DNA of 64,000 nt from Sipunculus nudus (GCA_026874595.1 CM049314.1:59003300-59067299), one strand, 5' to 3'. Positions 50,760-62,530 are shown, numbered from the stretch's first letter. Translations and numbers: made by a program. The notes: generated by a model not told the origin, from the sequence alone.

Positions 50760-51559
50760 TTATAAGAAAAAACAGCATCATGATTGTTACAAAACAGATT
50801 GAGTTTATGAAAAATATGTCATATTGAAGATATTGAAAATGCTTGACACGTTGCTGACGATATGATGACCAGTGCATTAGCCATTACTGGCTTCCGAGTT
50901 TTACACATTTGGACTGTAACCGAGCATTTCCGAGCAAAAATAGTCTATTACTTCGGATGGATAACCTTGATTTTTTACATAATGATAGAATAGACCTTAT
51001 TCTATCAATATAAATAAAATGATACTTTCCATTGATGTAGTAGCATTTTAATTATGCTTCTATCATTGCTTTATTTAAAAAAAAAAATCCTTGCTTCCGA
51101 CTTCGGACTTCCGAGTTTTGCACATAGCCTTCTGGGAATCCCCTACCGGATGTTATGATTCTCCCGCTGAAGCCGTGTAGACGAGGTTTTTCGAGTGAAA
51201 CCAGCCTCGGTATTAAAAACTGCTGCACGAATACACGTAAGTCAACCGTGGAAGTAATAATTATTATTTTCCCCACTAGAATAACGTCACTTTTTGTCGT
51301 AACTCTAGACAGTTCTAGAAGTAGATGAAAGTTAAAAAGTAGTGTCAGAAATGGCCTGCACATCTGCAAATACTAGAATTGATGCGAACCCAATAGCTTC
51401 TACTGTCACCCCATCGTTCTTCAGTTCATCTAAAATCGACGTTTGGGGTGACAGGCTGTCGCTAGTCTTTGTTCAACTGATTTAATGCCAAGGGACTGAC
51501 GGATAGCTGTAATGCTACAGTCATGATTAAAATCGCGTCATTTATATACGTGCGGCTCG

Positions 51560-52850
51560 ATTTTAAAGACTTTAAATGCGAGTCAGACATGTAGAAGGCG
51601 CATCAGAGTGATCCGACCATGTTAGGTTTTCATTAAGCACTAACCCCAAGTAAGTGATACTGTTAGATTGTGTGATGGGCTGGTCCAATGCTGTGATATT
51701 AAGGTGCAAAGTCCCCTTAGAACGGGACCTGAAGGGGATGTTTGATGTTTTTACGATATTGATGGAGAGCTTATTATTATAAAACCATTTAGATAACGCA
51801 GTGACGCCGTTTTGAAGTTCCTGTCTAATTCTTTTTAGGATCATTACTTGTATAGTCAATAATTGTTTCATCCACAAAAAAAGATCACATTGAGAATTGC
51901 CAGTGTTTACAGTAATATCATTTACATTAATTAAAAATAATATGGGTCCTAATACAGAACCTTTGGTTATATCAATTTTCTCAGGATGCTGTGCAGATAC
52001 TGCGTTAGTTTTTTTACAGCATGAGATCTATCGAAAAGATAGTTCTTAATTATTTCATGTGATTTACCATGGAAACCGTAATGTTTTATTTTATTTAAGA
52101 GAATGTCATGACTCATGGTGTCGAAACATTTCTTTAGCTCGAAGAACAAGCCCCTGCGAAACGTTAAATTGCATGGAGCCAATTGTCCACAACTTTATGT
52201 AGACTTGTTTGAGTCAAATGGTTTTTCAAGAAAGCAGATTGATCATGATTTATTATGTCATGTTGATTAAAGTGGTATAAAATTTGAGCATGTAAAACCT
52301 TTTCAAATATGCATGCTAAATGAGGAAGAACAGAAATAGGCTGATAATTATTAATGTCTTCTTTGGATCCTTTACCATTGTATATGGGAGTGAAGGATTC
52401 AGATTGAAGTAAGTAGATATTGCATAGTGATCATTGAGGGAGGTTTTATACACTCCAGAGAATTTATGATTTTGTTGGTCGGATGTTAAAATTAAACTGA
52501 TAGTACTAGAAGAGATTTAAGTCACACAAGTTGGTTCATCAATAAGCTGCTCTAAATCAAAGAGGTTACACAGGGACTTTAATTGGTTTTGGTGATTATT
52601 GTTCTGGAAGTCAGTGTTAAAATCTCCGAATAATTATTAGGCATAGCGAGAGGGACTGTTCAATGTTTATTGACAAAGATTTGAAGAAGCTGGATGAAGC
52701 GGAAGGAGGGTGGTAAAAACCGCCTATAAGTAAGGAGCCCATGCGGGGACATTTATTATTAATCCATAGGTTTTCGATATCACCCATATGTAACTCGGGC
52801 ACATATGTTAAGGTGAGGTGGTCAATTGCATATGCTATTAAACATAATGA
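51560..52850 (-). pseudogene. Dead, internally deleted non-LTR retrotransposon (endonuclease and reverse transcriptase remnants)
   Basis: On the - strand, from high to low coordinates: an endonuclease-domain piece (D-I-E-N-L-W-I...G-G-F-Y-H-P-P-S, 52802-52617) and its end with L-I-D-E-P-T and N-D-H (about 52600-52430). Then, after very little spacer, reverse transcriptase start G-S-K-E-D-I-N-N-Y-Q-P-I-S-V-L-P (about 52370), motif A-like F-F-E-L-K-K-C-F-D-T-M-S-H-D-I-L-L (52140-52090), K-G-S-V-L-G-P-I-L-F-L-I (about 51960) and Y-L-G-L-V-L-N-E-N-L-T-W (about 51660). Several hundred residues normally between endonuclease and reverse transcriptase are missing. The Y-A-D-D position is reached only after a frameshift and reads F-V-D-E. 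Many stops. Jockey/CR1/L2-like; clade uncertain. Confidence 0.88.
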
Positions 52851-53626
52851 AGCCCGAAATGTTATGAAGTGTTATGAAGGATCATACAAATGATATCTTG
52901 ATATGTGGTCTATGGATTTATGTTGCCTGTCCAGTTATAATAAATGTTGAAGAATAAGTACCTGCGAAATCTTGGAAAAGATCTGTATCTTGGACGGCAG
53001 TAATATCAAGGTATTTTGCGCAAACTTGCAGAGCTTAAATATCCGTGTCAGTCCACATCAGCGTACATCTATTACACCTATACGCACTTATGGAAAACCG
53101 GTTCCAAAATACATCCGGAGACAGCTATTTTCGCCAAGTGGACCTCGCTTAACCGCTTAGCGTGTTGTGGGTCAGCATTTCATATATTTCAGCTTGCTGC
53201 CACATAAAAAAAACGGTTATATTGTAACGTATAGATACAATTTTCAATACTTATATCTTTTATGTTTCGTGGCGTGTCGTGCCGGTCTCAGTTGGGCTGC
53301 GACCAGTCTCAGGTAAAATGCTTTGTAACGCACCTCCCATGAACAAACGTCAGATACGTAGACTTGATCATACATATTTTTTAAAATGCTTGATTAATGA
53401 CGATTTATATATAATTTTAATTCCAGTGATTAAAACTTTAGAATGACGGACTGGTAAAACTACAATTTCGGCGATTAAAACCCTGCATAATCCTTGGATT
53501 TCGGAGCATGCATCACTATTTGTTTAAATTGCTGTTTAGTCTCTTACACATCCACACAATGGCGCCATTTCAAATATATAGTGGGGTTTTAGCCTGGACA
53601 CCAGTAAGCCGCTAAACTATAGTGCC
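52851..53626. other. Unassigned DNA between the retrotransposon and duplication copy 1 second part
   Basis: No gene recognised. 'tacgcacttatggaaaacc' near 53083-53101 resembles the complement of 'ggttttccataatttagtgcg' at 47092-47112, a possible inverted partner of the left side of the 6.5-kb insert. Confidence 0.4.
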
Positions 53627-54587
53627 CACCGCCCCGCAAATTGAGGACAGCACGGATCAAGTACATTTATGCCCTCTGGTCCTTTACTTTTGTTCGGATT
53701 TCATGTTTGATTTATTGTAATTGTTTAATGGAAGAATTAACGAGTAATTAATGAAACCGTCATTTCTGGAAATAATTATTTAAAATTGTCGCAATTTTCG
53801 TCAGTTTAATTTAGAATTTGGTCATATACCAGCATTATAGTTGACACCCGTAATTTTTGTTCACCACGGTAAGGACAGACGACGACTAAAATGGTTGTCC
53901 CTGCCCATTTGTCCCATTCTTTTACCACATTTCTCTAGGACCCTTACTATATTTTCTCCATCAAATTTAACACAGACTCATTCAGCATATGACCGATATG
54001 TGATTATAACCCTCAGGTGGCGCCACCTTAGTTTAGTGACTTTCTGCGCTCCAAAATGGTATTTTTCGCTTTCCTTCAGATAAGTTAGTTTATAAGAACA
54101 CTTTATCCTTCAAATCAGATCTAAGGATTCCTTGATCTAGGACAATTCAATGAATCCTATATTGAAAAGAATTATTTTTAGTCTGATTTTACAAGTTTCG
54201 TCATTTGAAAAAGAGGATCTTGCAAAGGTTACTGAAATTATGGCAATTACTGATACCACACGTTCATAGTAAAACATATGTCAAGGGGTATTTGTGCCTC
54301 AAGGTCATTGTTATCTCCCGGTATCAGGCATCAGAGGCCGGGGGGGGGGGGAGCGAGGGAAGGAGGTCATTCCACCCCTGATGTGCTTGATATAGTAAGG
54401 TTTGTATTAAGCGCCTCTTATATGCTTTCGGTGGAGCCTTGAATATTTTGTAAAGTTTTAAAACATACTCTACAAAATATTCAAGGCTATCAAGGCTATC
54501 AAGTATATCAGGTTTGTTTCCTGCATTTCCAAAGTTTTAAAACATACTCTGGAAATGCACGAAACAAACCTGATACACTGTTATTAT
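53627..54587. repeat. Segmental duplication copy 1, second part
   Basis: Resumes colinearity with copy 2 at about 60755: 'acagcacggatcaagtac' against 'acagaacggatcaagcac', then the G-run (54339/60990), 'aagcgcctc.t.tatgct' (54410/61060) and 'actctggaaatgca' (54546/61117). The stretch 53,780-54,290 matches poorly or not at all. Confidence 0.75.
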
Positions 54588-55510
54588 CCCCTCGCAACGA
54601 AGTTGCGAAGGGGATATAGTAACGCCTCTGTTCGTGCGTCCGTCCGTCTGTCCGTCCGGATTTGGCTTGTGGATCGATTTCAAGCCAAACCGTTTGACCA
54701 AAACCTTCCATCTTGCACATATGGCTCACCCACCCATAGATGAAGAACCCTGTCGATTTTTAGTTCACGGGGTCAAAGGTTATGGCCACAGGGCCCACTT
54801 CTTGAAAAAGCTTGTGGACCCATTTAAAGCCAAACCGTTTGACCAAAACCTTTCATCTTGTACATATGGCTCACCAACCCATGGATGAAGACCCCTATCG
54901 ATTTTGAGGTCATGGGGTCAAAGGTAACGGCCACAGGGCCCACTTCTTGAAAAAGCTTATGGACCCATTTAAAGCCAAACCGTTTGACCAAAACATTTCA
55001 TCTTGCACATATGGCTCACCTACCGATGGATGAAGAAACCTATCGATTTTTAGGTCATGGGGTCAAAGGTCACGGCCACAGGGCCCACTTCTTGAAAAAG
55101 CTTGTGAACCCATTTAAAGCCAAACCGTTTGACCAAAACCTTTCATCTTGCACATATGGCTCACCCACCCAAGGGTGAAGACCAAAACCTTTCATCTTGC
55201 ACATATGGCTCACCCACCCAAGGGTGAAGACTGCTTTCCATTTTGAGATCGCGGGGTTAAAAGTCATGGCCAGAGTGCCCATTTCTTGAAAAAGAAGACC
55301 CATTTTAGGCCAAACCGTTTGACCAACACCTGTCAGTGTCATCTTGCTCATATAGTCCACCCACCCATGGATGAAGAACCCTATTTAGTTTGAGGTCACA
55401 GGAGCAAAGGTCAAGGCCAGAGAGCTGCCCTCCTCATTTTCCCACTGTGTAATACACCCATTCTAATTTTGCCCCGTGCGAGGGGATGTTCCGCTTAGCG
55501 GTGCCCTTGT
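54588..55510. mobile_element. 923-bp non-autonomous element with 145-bp internal tandem repeats
   Basis: Begins 'cccctcgcaacgaagttgcg' (itself a hairpin), followed by a 'ccgtccgtctgtccgtccg' tract, and ends '...gtgcgaggggatgttccgc...', giving a CCCCTCGCA/TGCGAGGGG inverted pair. 'gtttgaccaaaac' recurs at 54692, 54837, 54982 and 55127: three exact 145-bp steps; a fifth copy at 55317 comes after an extra 49-bp duplication (55131/55180). Copy 2 of the duplication lacks the whole block (near 61163), so its limits are read by comparison. Reading frames here merely reflect the tandem repeat. Confidence 0.8.
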
Positions 55511-55882
55511 TTATTTTTGTATTTTTTTTAAATATAAAAAATTAGTGTTTAATATCTTTAATTCTGTCTTTATTCAGAGGTATATCCCGACATGTATTCT
55601 GATATTTATAAATTTACATATTCAATACAATAAGTGTTCCTGGTTTATGTGTTTTTTAGCTTAAACTTTCTTTTCGATTAACTTATAAAGTGTGTCATCT
55701 GTTAAAGATTATTATAAGAATATTGATATATTATATGCTGGTTACAAAGATTACGTTTTTTTAATAATTATATATACGAATATATGTTATGTACAATGAA
55801 CTAAAATAAGTTTTTATTAGGCATTTCCTTACTAATAAGGTTCGTACCACATGTTCAGAGCGTGTTGCACTATTCAGATGTT

Positions 55883-55957
<75 letters not shown>

Positions 55958-55978
55958 TGTTTATATATAATATATATA
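55511..55978. repeat. Segmental duplication copy 1, third part, with (TA)n
   Basis: Colinear with about 61165-61430 up to about 55785 ('ttctgatat', 'tttatgtg', 'agcttaaactttctttt' against 'agctaaaattttctctt', 'aaagattattataa'). From 55787 to 55978 a stretch with a (TA)n of about 70 bp (55887-55955) is not matched in copy 2. Confidence 0.65.
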
Positions 55979-56897
55979 GAGTGATACCTCGTTGTGTCGA
56001 AGTCGAAGGACTGGTGAATTTACTTCCACGCAACCGGAGTTCGAGACAACCGATGTTCATTATATTCAGCCTTCTTTAGCCTTGATTATTACCATTAAAT
56101 ACTGCACATATATAGGGCCTATATCATATAGTTCTCACAAATGTTTTCATAAAAAAACAACACAAATTTCATATACATTTTTTTATTTATAATAAAAAAC
56201 ACATAAGTACCACCAAAATTAGTATCAAGATCGTGAAATAAGAGCAAATACATGTACGTGTATAAAAGCACCCAAATAAAAAAATGATTGGCTCAGATCA
56301 TTATCAGTTCAACTATATCCTAGACACATCAAAGATAAGGACTGGATAATGTTAGGTTTATCAATAACTTCTCTTTAATGCTTTGTCGGCGAGAGAAGAA
56401 AGGTATGTTCATGAGTGACTAATTGGCCAAACAAGTAAACAACGGACTAGGTATGTCGGCCATCGAGCGTGATGAGAAAGATCCTTGCCGGTATTAATGG
56501 TGTAACCGGTGATCGCGGCCGTAGGTATGATTGTTGGACCGTGCACAACTGTTGTCCAAACATTAAAGCGGCATGACCTTGAGTCGACAGAGCCATCGCG
56601 CTTGATGAGTGAGAACCTGGTTGGTATTAATTAATTAGGACTGGTCATCATGGGCCAATCATGATTGACGGGCCCTGCACAGCTGTTATCCAATCATGAC
56701 TTCGAGTTAAGCGATAGAAATATTAGCTGGGGACCAAGAAAACACCTCGACACATCCGGTTTTTCGACACATCCGACTTCGACACAAGCGGAGTTTAATT
56801 AGTAAGGTTTTAACTATTTTTTGCAGGGACCCCACGTTCGACTTCGACACATGCGGGAATTCGACTTAACCGAGTTCGACACAACGAGGTTTCACTG
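55979..56897. mobile_element. 919-bp pogo/Tigger-like element with TA target duplication
   Basis: The left end 'gagtgatacctcgttgtgtcgaa' and the right end, whose complement is 'cagtgaaacctcgttgtgtcgaa', form an inverted pair of about 23 bp with few mismatches. TA flanks both sides (55977-55978 and 56898-56899). The interior contains repeated 'cgacacat.cg' motifs (56745-56880) and an internal near-duplication around 56460-56560 and 56590-56700. No transposase frame. Absent from duplication copy 2. Confidence 0.82.
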
Positions 56898-57730
56898 TAT
56901 ATGTATAAACATAACCCCTGCCCCTTAGCGGAGGTAATTATGGGGAACTGACAAAACATTGATACCTAATATAAGTGAATGTTCTTAGGAGTTCCCGCTT
57001 TACAAGTATTGACCCTTGAAACATTTAATAAGTGTATAGCATACACTGTATGCCGGTTACGTGTGATAAAAAGTGTTTATGGTGGATAAGTTGTTTCCTA
57101 CTTAGAAAGGATAGCCATGTACAGACACTAAGCTTCAGTAATGACACCCGGAAGAGAGGGGTTAAGCAGGTCATATCTATATTCATGTCTTGCTCTGCTC
57201 TTAGTTTGTTTGTGCAATGTACTGGGATGAATTAAAGAAACGTTATTCCCCTGGTGTAGGAACATTGTACTAAAAGGAAGGGTGGGTGGGACAGCTAACA
57301 TCGGTATTAAGCCGGGCGAATATTAGGCCGACCTTTGTCAAGCGATATTTTTTTCGGCATAGGAATATAGGAATCTGGTCATGGTATAGGGTAATCAGGA
57401 CATTTTATATTGACTCGATGTATCGTGCACGTCTTTCGTGTGCAGTATTACTTATATCTGTGATTATATATTTTATCAGTCTGGTGTCTCGGTACAGTAC
57501 ATACCACGGAAGTTCGTGTAATTAACACACAACATAAACACAAGATATTTGATCAAGGTCACAGATCTAGAACAAACACTGATAAAGAGGCAAAATAGAC
57601 TTGTCCCCGCCAAACAAAGAGGGAACTTTGTGAATCAGATCTAGACCAAATAACGAAGTAATGAGGAAACGGGACCACTTTTGTAACACTACAGACCTTC
57701 TATTTAAAGTATATATAGTATGCGGGTATG
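56898..57730. repeat. Segmental duplication copy 1, fourth part
   Basis: Colinear with 61450-62530: 'cctaatataagtgaa' (56972/61500), 'agacactaag.ttcagtaatgaca' (57123/61647), 'gatgaattaaagaaa' (57225/61758), 'gtacagtacataccacgga' (57492/62304), 'gataaagaggcaaaatag' (57580/62391) and 'tctatttaaag' (57698/62509). Confidence 0.85.
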
Positions 57731-59349
57731 ACAAAGTTCGGGGGTTTGTTTGTTTGTCTTTTAGCAACACTACTCAAAAAATTATAAACGCATTTTGATG
57801 AAAGAGTAGCTCTGAAATGATACAAGGAACATTTGATTAATCTGAGGGTGATACGTCTCACCATTTGGATCCAGGAATTTTAAGGAAAAATTCTGCATTG
57901 ATGACAATGCCATATGGAGGTACTGAGCTGCCTTGGCGGAGGTCTGCGCTCCTTGAGTGCTTTTCTAGTTGTCTATTACTAATTTGTACAATTGTGTATG
58001 TTAAAATAGTCACCGTTAGGTTAGATGACTAATACTTACTTATATTATATACTAATATTATTATATATAATAATAATAATATTATTATACTTACATATAT
58101 TAAAGAAGACGCCAATGATGCTTGTCATAGATAACAGAGTATGTCCTAGTTAAACGACTGAAGTAATATTTCAGGCCAGCGTCGAAATCAGGTATTAGCC
58201 ACTATTATGACGTCATAATTAGAACCATTGTATTCAAACCCATCCACTAAAGTCGTGTAAATGATAGTGTAACTGGTCCCGGTGTACATGTGCCAGCTAG
58301 ATAATCGTCACTAGTCAGTTCAAGTTTTCGGTGGAAGTGCGGATCAACTTTCGAATAGATGAACATAAAAGTAGTGCGTCCAAAATTCCATCCAGGGCGG
58401 CAGAAACAGGTAAACCGTCACCACTGTTGTTGAAAATAGGACAATGAGGATAGAGGCTGTTATGTGTTAATGTTGTGTTAACATAAATATTCCTGTAGAT
58501 ACACATATACTTAATTAAGGTAGCATTAAAAATCAGAGGCGGTTACGTTTAACAAAAAATATTTTAAAAATCTCGTTTCAGAATACCGAAAACATTCACT
58601 GTTTTCTATAGAAAAGGCGTGTCTTGCAATAAGGAATTATTCCTGCTCCTCTTGTAAAGCGTTCTTGAAGAGGGTACTCACCTGTCTATTCCTTCGAATT
58701 AATGTAATGTCTGGCTTATTCTGTGGACATATTGACGAACTGTATATATGTTATTCCTGGTAATAAAGTTTTTATAAGGCCTCAATAGTGGATGTGAGGA
58801 GCCAGTCCACCTACAAACTTGTAAACACGATATATGCGACAATGTTGACCAACAGAAAGAAAAACATGTAACTAATATGTGTGTTTTTTGTACATGTGAA
58901 GAAGCTGAAGGGTTACTAGTTGCAGTGACGGCTTTTGCAAAACTTTGTTTCGGACTTGCTGCCAGGCGTCCATTTTGAATGTGTTTGTTTGTTTGTTTGT
59001 TGTTTTTTTTTTGTCGCCTCAACCTACTTGTTATAACCATATGAATATAAGCAAAATGCCAGTGTCCGGTCGGTTTAACTTAAGGTCCTTAATTATCTTT
59101 ATTGAAAGACGACCCTCTTTCAAAAAAAAAAACTGTTAAACATGGTAAAGTGTTTTATGTCGCTGTTGCTGGTCGCGCACTCGGGTTGTTACCCTTCTAT
59201 CTTGCATATCCCATCGTTTCAGTTTCAAAGTAACTCAAAATCACAGGCGCTAGGAACATAAACAATCCATATAGGCGATAAACGAAACATTACAGGGTTC
59301 CTACCGCCCCTGCTGTGCAAACATTATTTAGCATTAATAAAACTTAAAA
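57731..59349. other. Spacer between duplication copies
   Basis: No gene recognised. Contains an ATT/TAA-rich patch at 58045-58090 and the interspersed repeat copy at 58800-58970. Confidence 0.6.
58800..58970. repeat. Interspersed repeat, copy 2
   Basis: Partner of 15330-15500, same orientation; shared blocks include 'caatgttgac', 'aaaaacatgtaac' and 'gacttgct'. Confidence 0.5.
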
Positions 59350-59549
59350 ATAAAAATTTTACTTTGAACTGCATTTCATCTGGTCCCATTTCTTCGGATG
59401 AATTTTTTTCCTGGGACGGGAGGAACTTTCTTATGCTTCTATTATCGCCCATAGGACTTTTTTTGTGTATCGAATGCCTGTGGTAAAAAACTGTGTTTTA
59501 ATGTGATTGAAAAGGATACAAAACAACAGTTGTTCCCACTCGTCTAGGA

Positions 59550-59665
59550 GTATGATCCCCGACCACATTATGTACTCAAAGTGTAACCATGACAACCAGG
59601 CGTTGAAGCGACGATACGCGGTGTCCAAGAACCTGTTCACCATGACGTCACTTCCGCTCTCTCTG
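59550..59665 (-). other. Conserved segment in duplication copy 2, possible exon on the - strand
   Basis: On the - strand, a good acceptor-like 'gttttcctttgcag' precedes a frame with the perfect TGACGTCA at its start and R-R-F-N-A-W-L-S-W-L-H-F-E-Y-I-M-W-S-G. Nucleotides for W-L-S-W-L-H-F-E-Y-I are identical to copy 1. No donor site is evident at a shared position. Not recognised; may be a conserved non-coding core instead. Confidence 0.25.
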
Positions 59666-60154
59666 CAAAGGAAAACATTGATTCCCTGAGAAACAATATT
59701 ATAATATAGCAGAGGTCAAAGGTCAAATGGCAAAGTGTATCCTTATCCGGGTTCCTTATCATAGAACTAATAGAGTGAATATGCGGTGACATACAATAGA
59801 TTACGATTAGCGGGAAAATCCAGGTCATAAGTGAAAAGTTTTGCATTAATAATATGAAAGGAAGACACATTCACAAAAACTCAGAAAGAGTTAGACCTGG
59901 AAGGAGATATATTTGCCAGTGACATCTGGCGGAAAAATGTTTCACTGAAATTCAAAGACGTGATCAATGTTCCTGCTAAAATAGCCACATCTCTGCCAAT
60001 ACACAGGACAAGAAGAGTGCAGTTTCTTTACATTATTTGTCAGCTTCATTAAAATATGTCATTATTGTTTTTTTATATTAATATTGATTTTATGTATTTC
60101 TATTTATAAATGTATTCCAGCATGTATACTTATTTGTATAAAGCATAAGTAAAG

Positions 60155-60155
<1 letters not shown>

Positions 60156-60206
<51 letters not shown>
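60156..60206. repeat. (TA)n followed by TG and GA microsatellites
   Basis: A TA run of about 50 bp, then (GT)n to 60224 and (GA)n to 60262. Compound microsatellite. Confidence 0.9.
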
Positions 60207-60209
<3 letters not shown>

Positions 60210-62070
60210 TGTGTGTGTGTGTGTAGAGAAATAGAGAGAGAGAAAGAGAGAGAGATAGATAAGATATGCAAACAATGAGAAATTAGTACATCATATACAC
60301 GTCTCATATATTTTTTTTTAAATATATATGTCAAGCTGATATTGGTACAGTTATATAAGTTCTTATACAAATGGAAACGGGGCACGTGAAATGCTACCGT
60401 ATCTGATCTGTACCATTATCTGTGAATTTAACCGCTGACATATTTAACCAGTCTTCGCTGTGCTCTAAACAGGTATAGCCTCCATAATTCAGGGAATTAC
60501 TCATACATATACAACTACTCACCTGTATAAATAGAACAGAGCTCAGCGAACCAAAATGAGAATACCTTGACTTCATAAAAGCGGGGTCCTGACCACAGAC
60601 CCCCGACACAAAACTATAAGTAAGAGAGGGAGATCATGTTTAAGCCACACCATATGTTTAATGATATTGCCTTCTTCTGGAAGGACCGTCATTTATAAGG
60701 TAGTTATCAAGGGGCAATGATTAGATGAAAGAGTTATGATTAATGGTACAATGTCGTGTAAAGTGGTGACAGAACGGATCAAGCACATCTATGTCTAATG
60801 CTCCTTCACTTTGAACATATTGTTTATTTATTTTAAGGGTGTAATGGAAGACGTACGAGTAATGCAAGTTACCCTTAGTCCTTGTAATATTTATTTAAAA
60901 AGTTCGTTCTTATCGTCAGTATTTTTTAGATTTGGATATGAAGAATTTTTAACTCAGGGTGTTATCGTCAGAGATCACGAGCCTAGCCGGGGGGGGGGGG
61001 GGGGGTTGCAGGAGGCCATGCCGCCCTTGATCTGTTTCACATAAGGGGTCTATATATAAGCGCCTCCTTTATGCTAATGGGGGAGGCTTGATTATTTTGA
61101 TCAGTTTTTAAATGTACTCTGGAAATGCATAAAAGAAACAACGAAATCTGACACACTATTATTATTTTAGGTATTTTTTTTCTGTCATATATTAAAATAA
61201 ATGTAATATTTTTAATTTTATCTTAACTCGGCGATATATCGTTTTATGTTTTCTGATATCTAAAGCAGAAATTATTTATTGGTGTCCCCGTTTTATGTGT
61301 GATTGTGAGCTAAAATTTTCTCTTCAGTTCACCTAAAGCATGTCATATGTTTTCTGATTATTATAATAATGTTAATATGTTATGTCTATTACTATGATTA
61401 CGAATTATAATAATATATATTATACATATATACTATATTTATTGATAAATATATTATTAAACATAAAATGAATTATGCGGAACCGACTTAACATTGCTGC
61501 CTAATATAAGTGAACGTTCTGAGTCGTTTCCGCTTTGCCCATATTGACCCATGTGAATCGTTTAATCAGTCGGTGCCAGGTAAGTCTGATAAAACGTGTT
61601 TGTTCTTTAGCAGTTGGTACTAAGTAAGAATAGCCGCGTAAAGACACTAAGTTTCAGTAATGACATCCGCGAGAGATAGTTTAAGCGATCATATCTATAT
61701 CCATGTCTGGTTCTGCTCTTTGTTTGTTTGTACAAATATTTCTTAAAATGTATTGAGATGAATTAAAGAAATGCTGGTCCCCTGGTGCAATAATATAGTA
61801 CTAAAAGGCAGGATGGTTTAGACAGACAAAATTTGTCCATCTCAGAAATTACCGTCGGGGTTTGGTAACAAAATATAAACTTCGAGTTAAATGGAGTGAA
61901 ATGTCTTTTGTTTTGTGTCCATGGCTACCCGTTTAAAAAATAAAAAAAAGAAAACGTTTAAGATTGGTGAAAAGCTAACCATAGGCAAAACACATTTATA
62001 AAGTATTAGTCCTGCCACCGGTCAAGGCGGCTATTTGTGTGTCCGTTTAGACGGGTGATATTAGCTGTTG

Positions 62071-62071
<1 letters not shown>

Positions 62072-62117
<46 letters not shown>
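62072..62117. repeat. (TA)n microsatellite
   Basis: Pure TA run of about 46 bp, ending in tctatctatc. Confidence 0.9.
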
Positions 62118-62119
<2 letters not shown>

Positions 62120-62530
62120 ATCTATCCCGAAATTTGAAAAGTGAAAGTATTTTTCTTATTCTAGGGGTATCCAGAATTCATAATCAAGCGAATAACAGAT
62201 TATGAATTGTCATCACTGATTAATATATATACATTTTGTTTACATGTCGTGTTTAGTAGAACCTATATATGTCAGTATATATGTTTTTAGTCTAGTGTCC
62301 CCGTACAGTACATACCACGGAGGCCCATTTATTAACACACAATATAAACACAAGATAACTGATCAAGGTTACAGATCTATAACAAACGGCGATAAAGAGG
62401 CAAAATAGCATTGTCCCCGCCAAACACAAATGAAAGCTAAGTAAATCAAATTATAGCAAAAAATATATGTAGTGAGAAAACGGGCCACTATATTATCAGT
62501 ACAGACCCTCTATTTAAAGAGTGTATTTGG

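Larger units (their letters stand above)
47091..53630. other. 6.5-kb insert splitting duplication copy 1
   Basis: Sequence absent from copy 2 (empty site near 60748-60780). 'gccccgcaa' occurs at 47060-47068 and again at 53631-53639, within a longer imperfect repeat of about 30 bp. It contains the inverted-repeat element at 47106-47727, unassigned AT-rich DNA (47,830-51,550) with a (TA)n at 50723-50755, and a dead non-LTR copy (51560-52850). Whether it entered as one event is unknown. Confidence 0.6.
59350..62530. repeat. Segmental duplication copy 2 (compact copy)
   Basis: The uninterrupted partner of the pieces at 45130-47090, 53627-54587, 55511-55786 and 56898-57730, all in the same order and orientation. 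It has its own (TA)n at 60156-60206 and 62072-62117 and a GA-rich run at 60228-60265, but none of the three large inserts of copy 1. No gene recognised; see the conserved segment at 59550-59665. Confidence 0.85.

Noticed and set aside
54555-55360. Several frames with repeating K-P-F-D-Q-N-L-S-S-C-T-Y-G blocks
   Set aside because: 145 is not a multiple of three, so the period shifts frame, and the frames merely reflect the tandem repeat inside a mobile element; the element is also absent from duplication copy 2.
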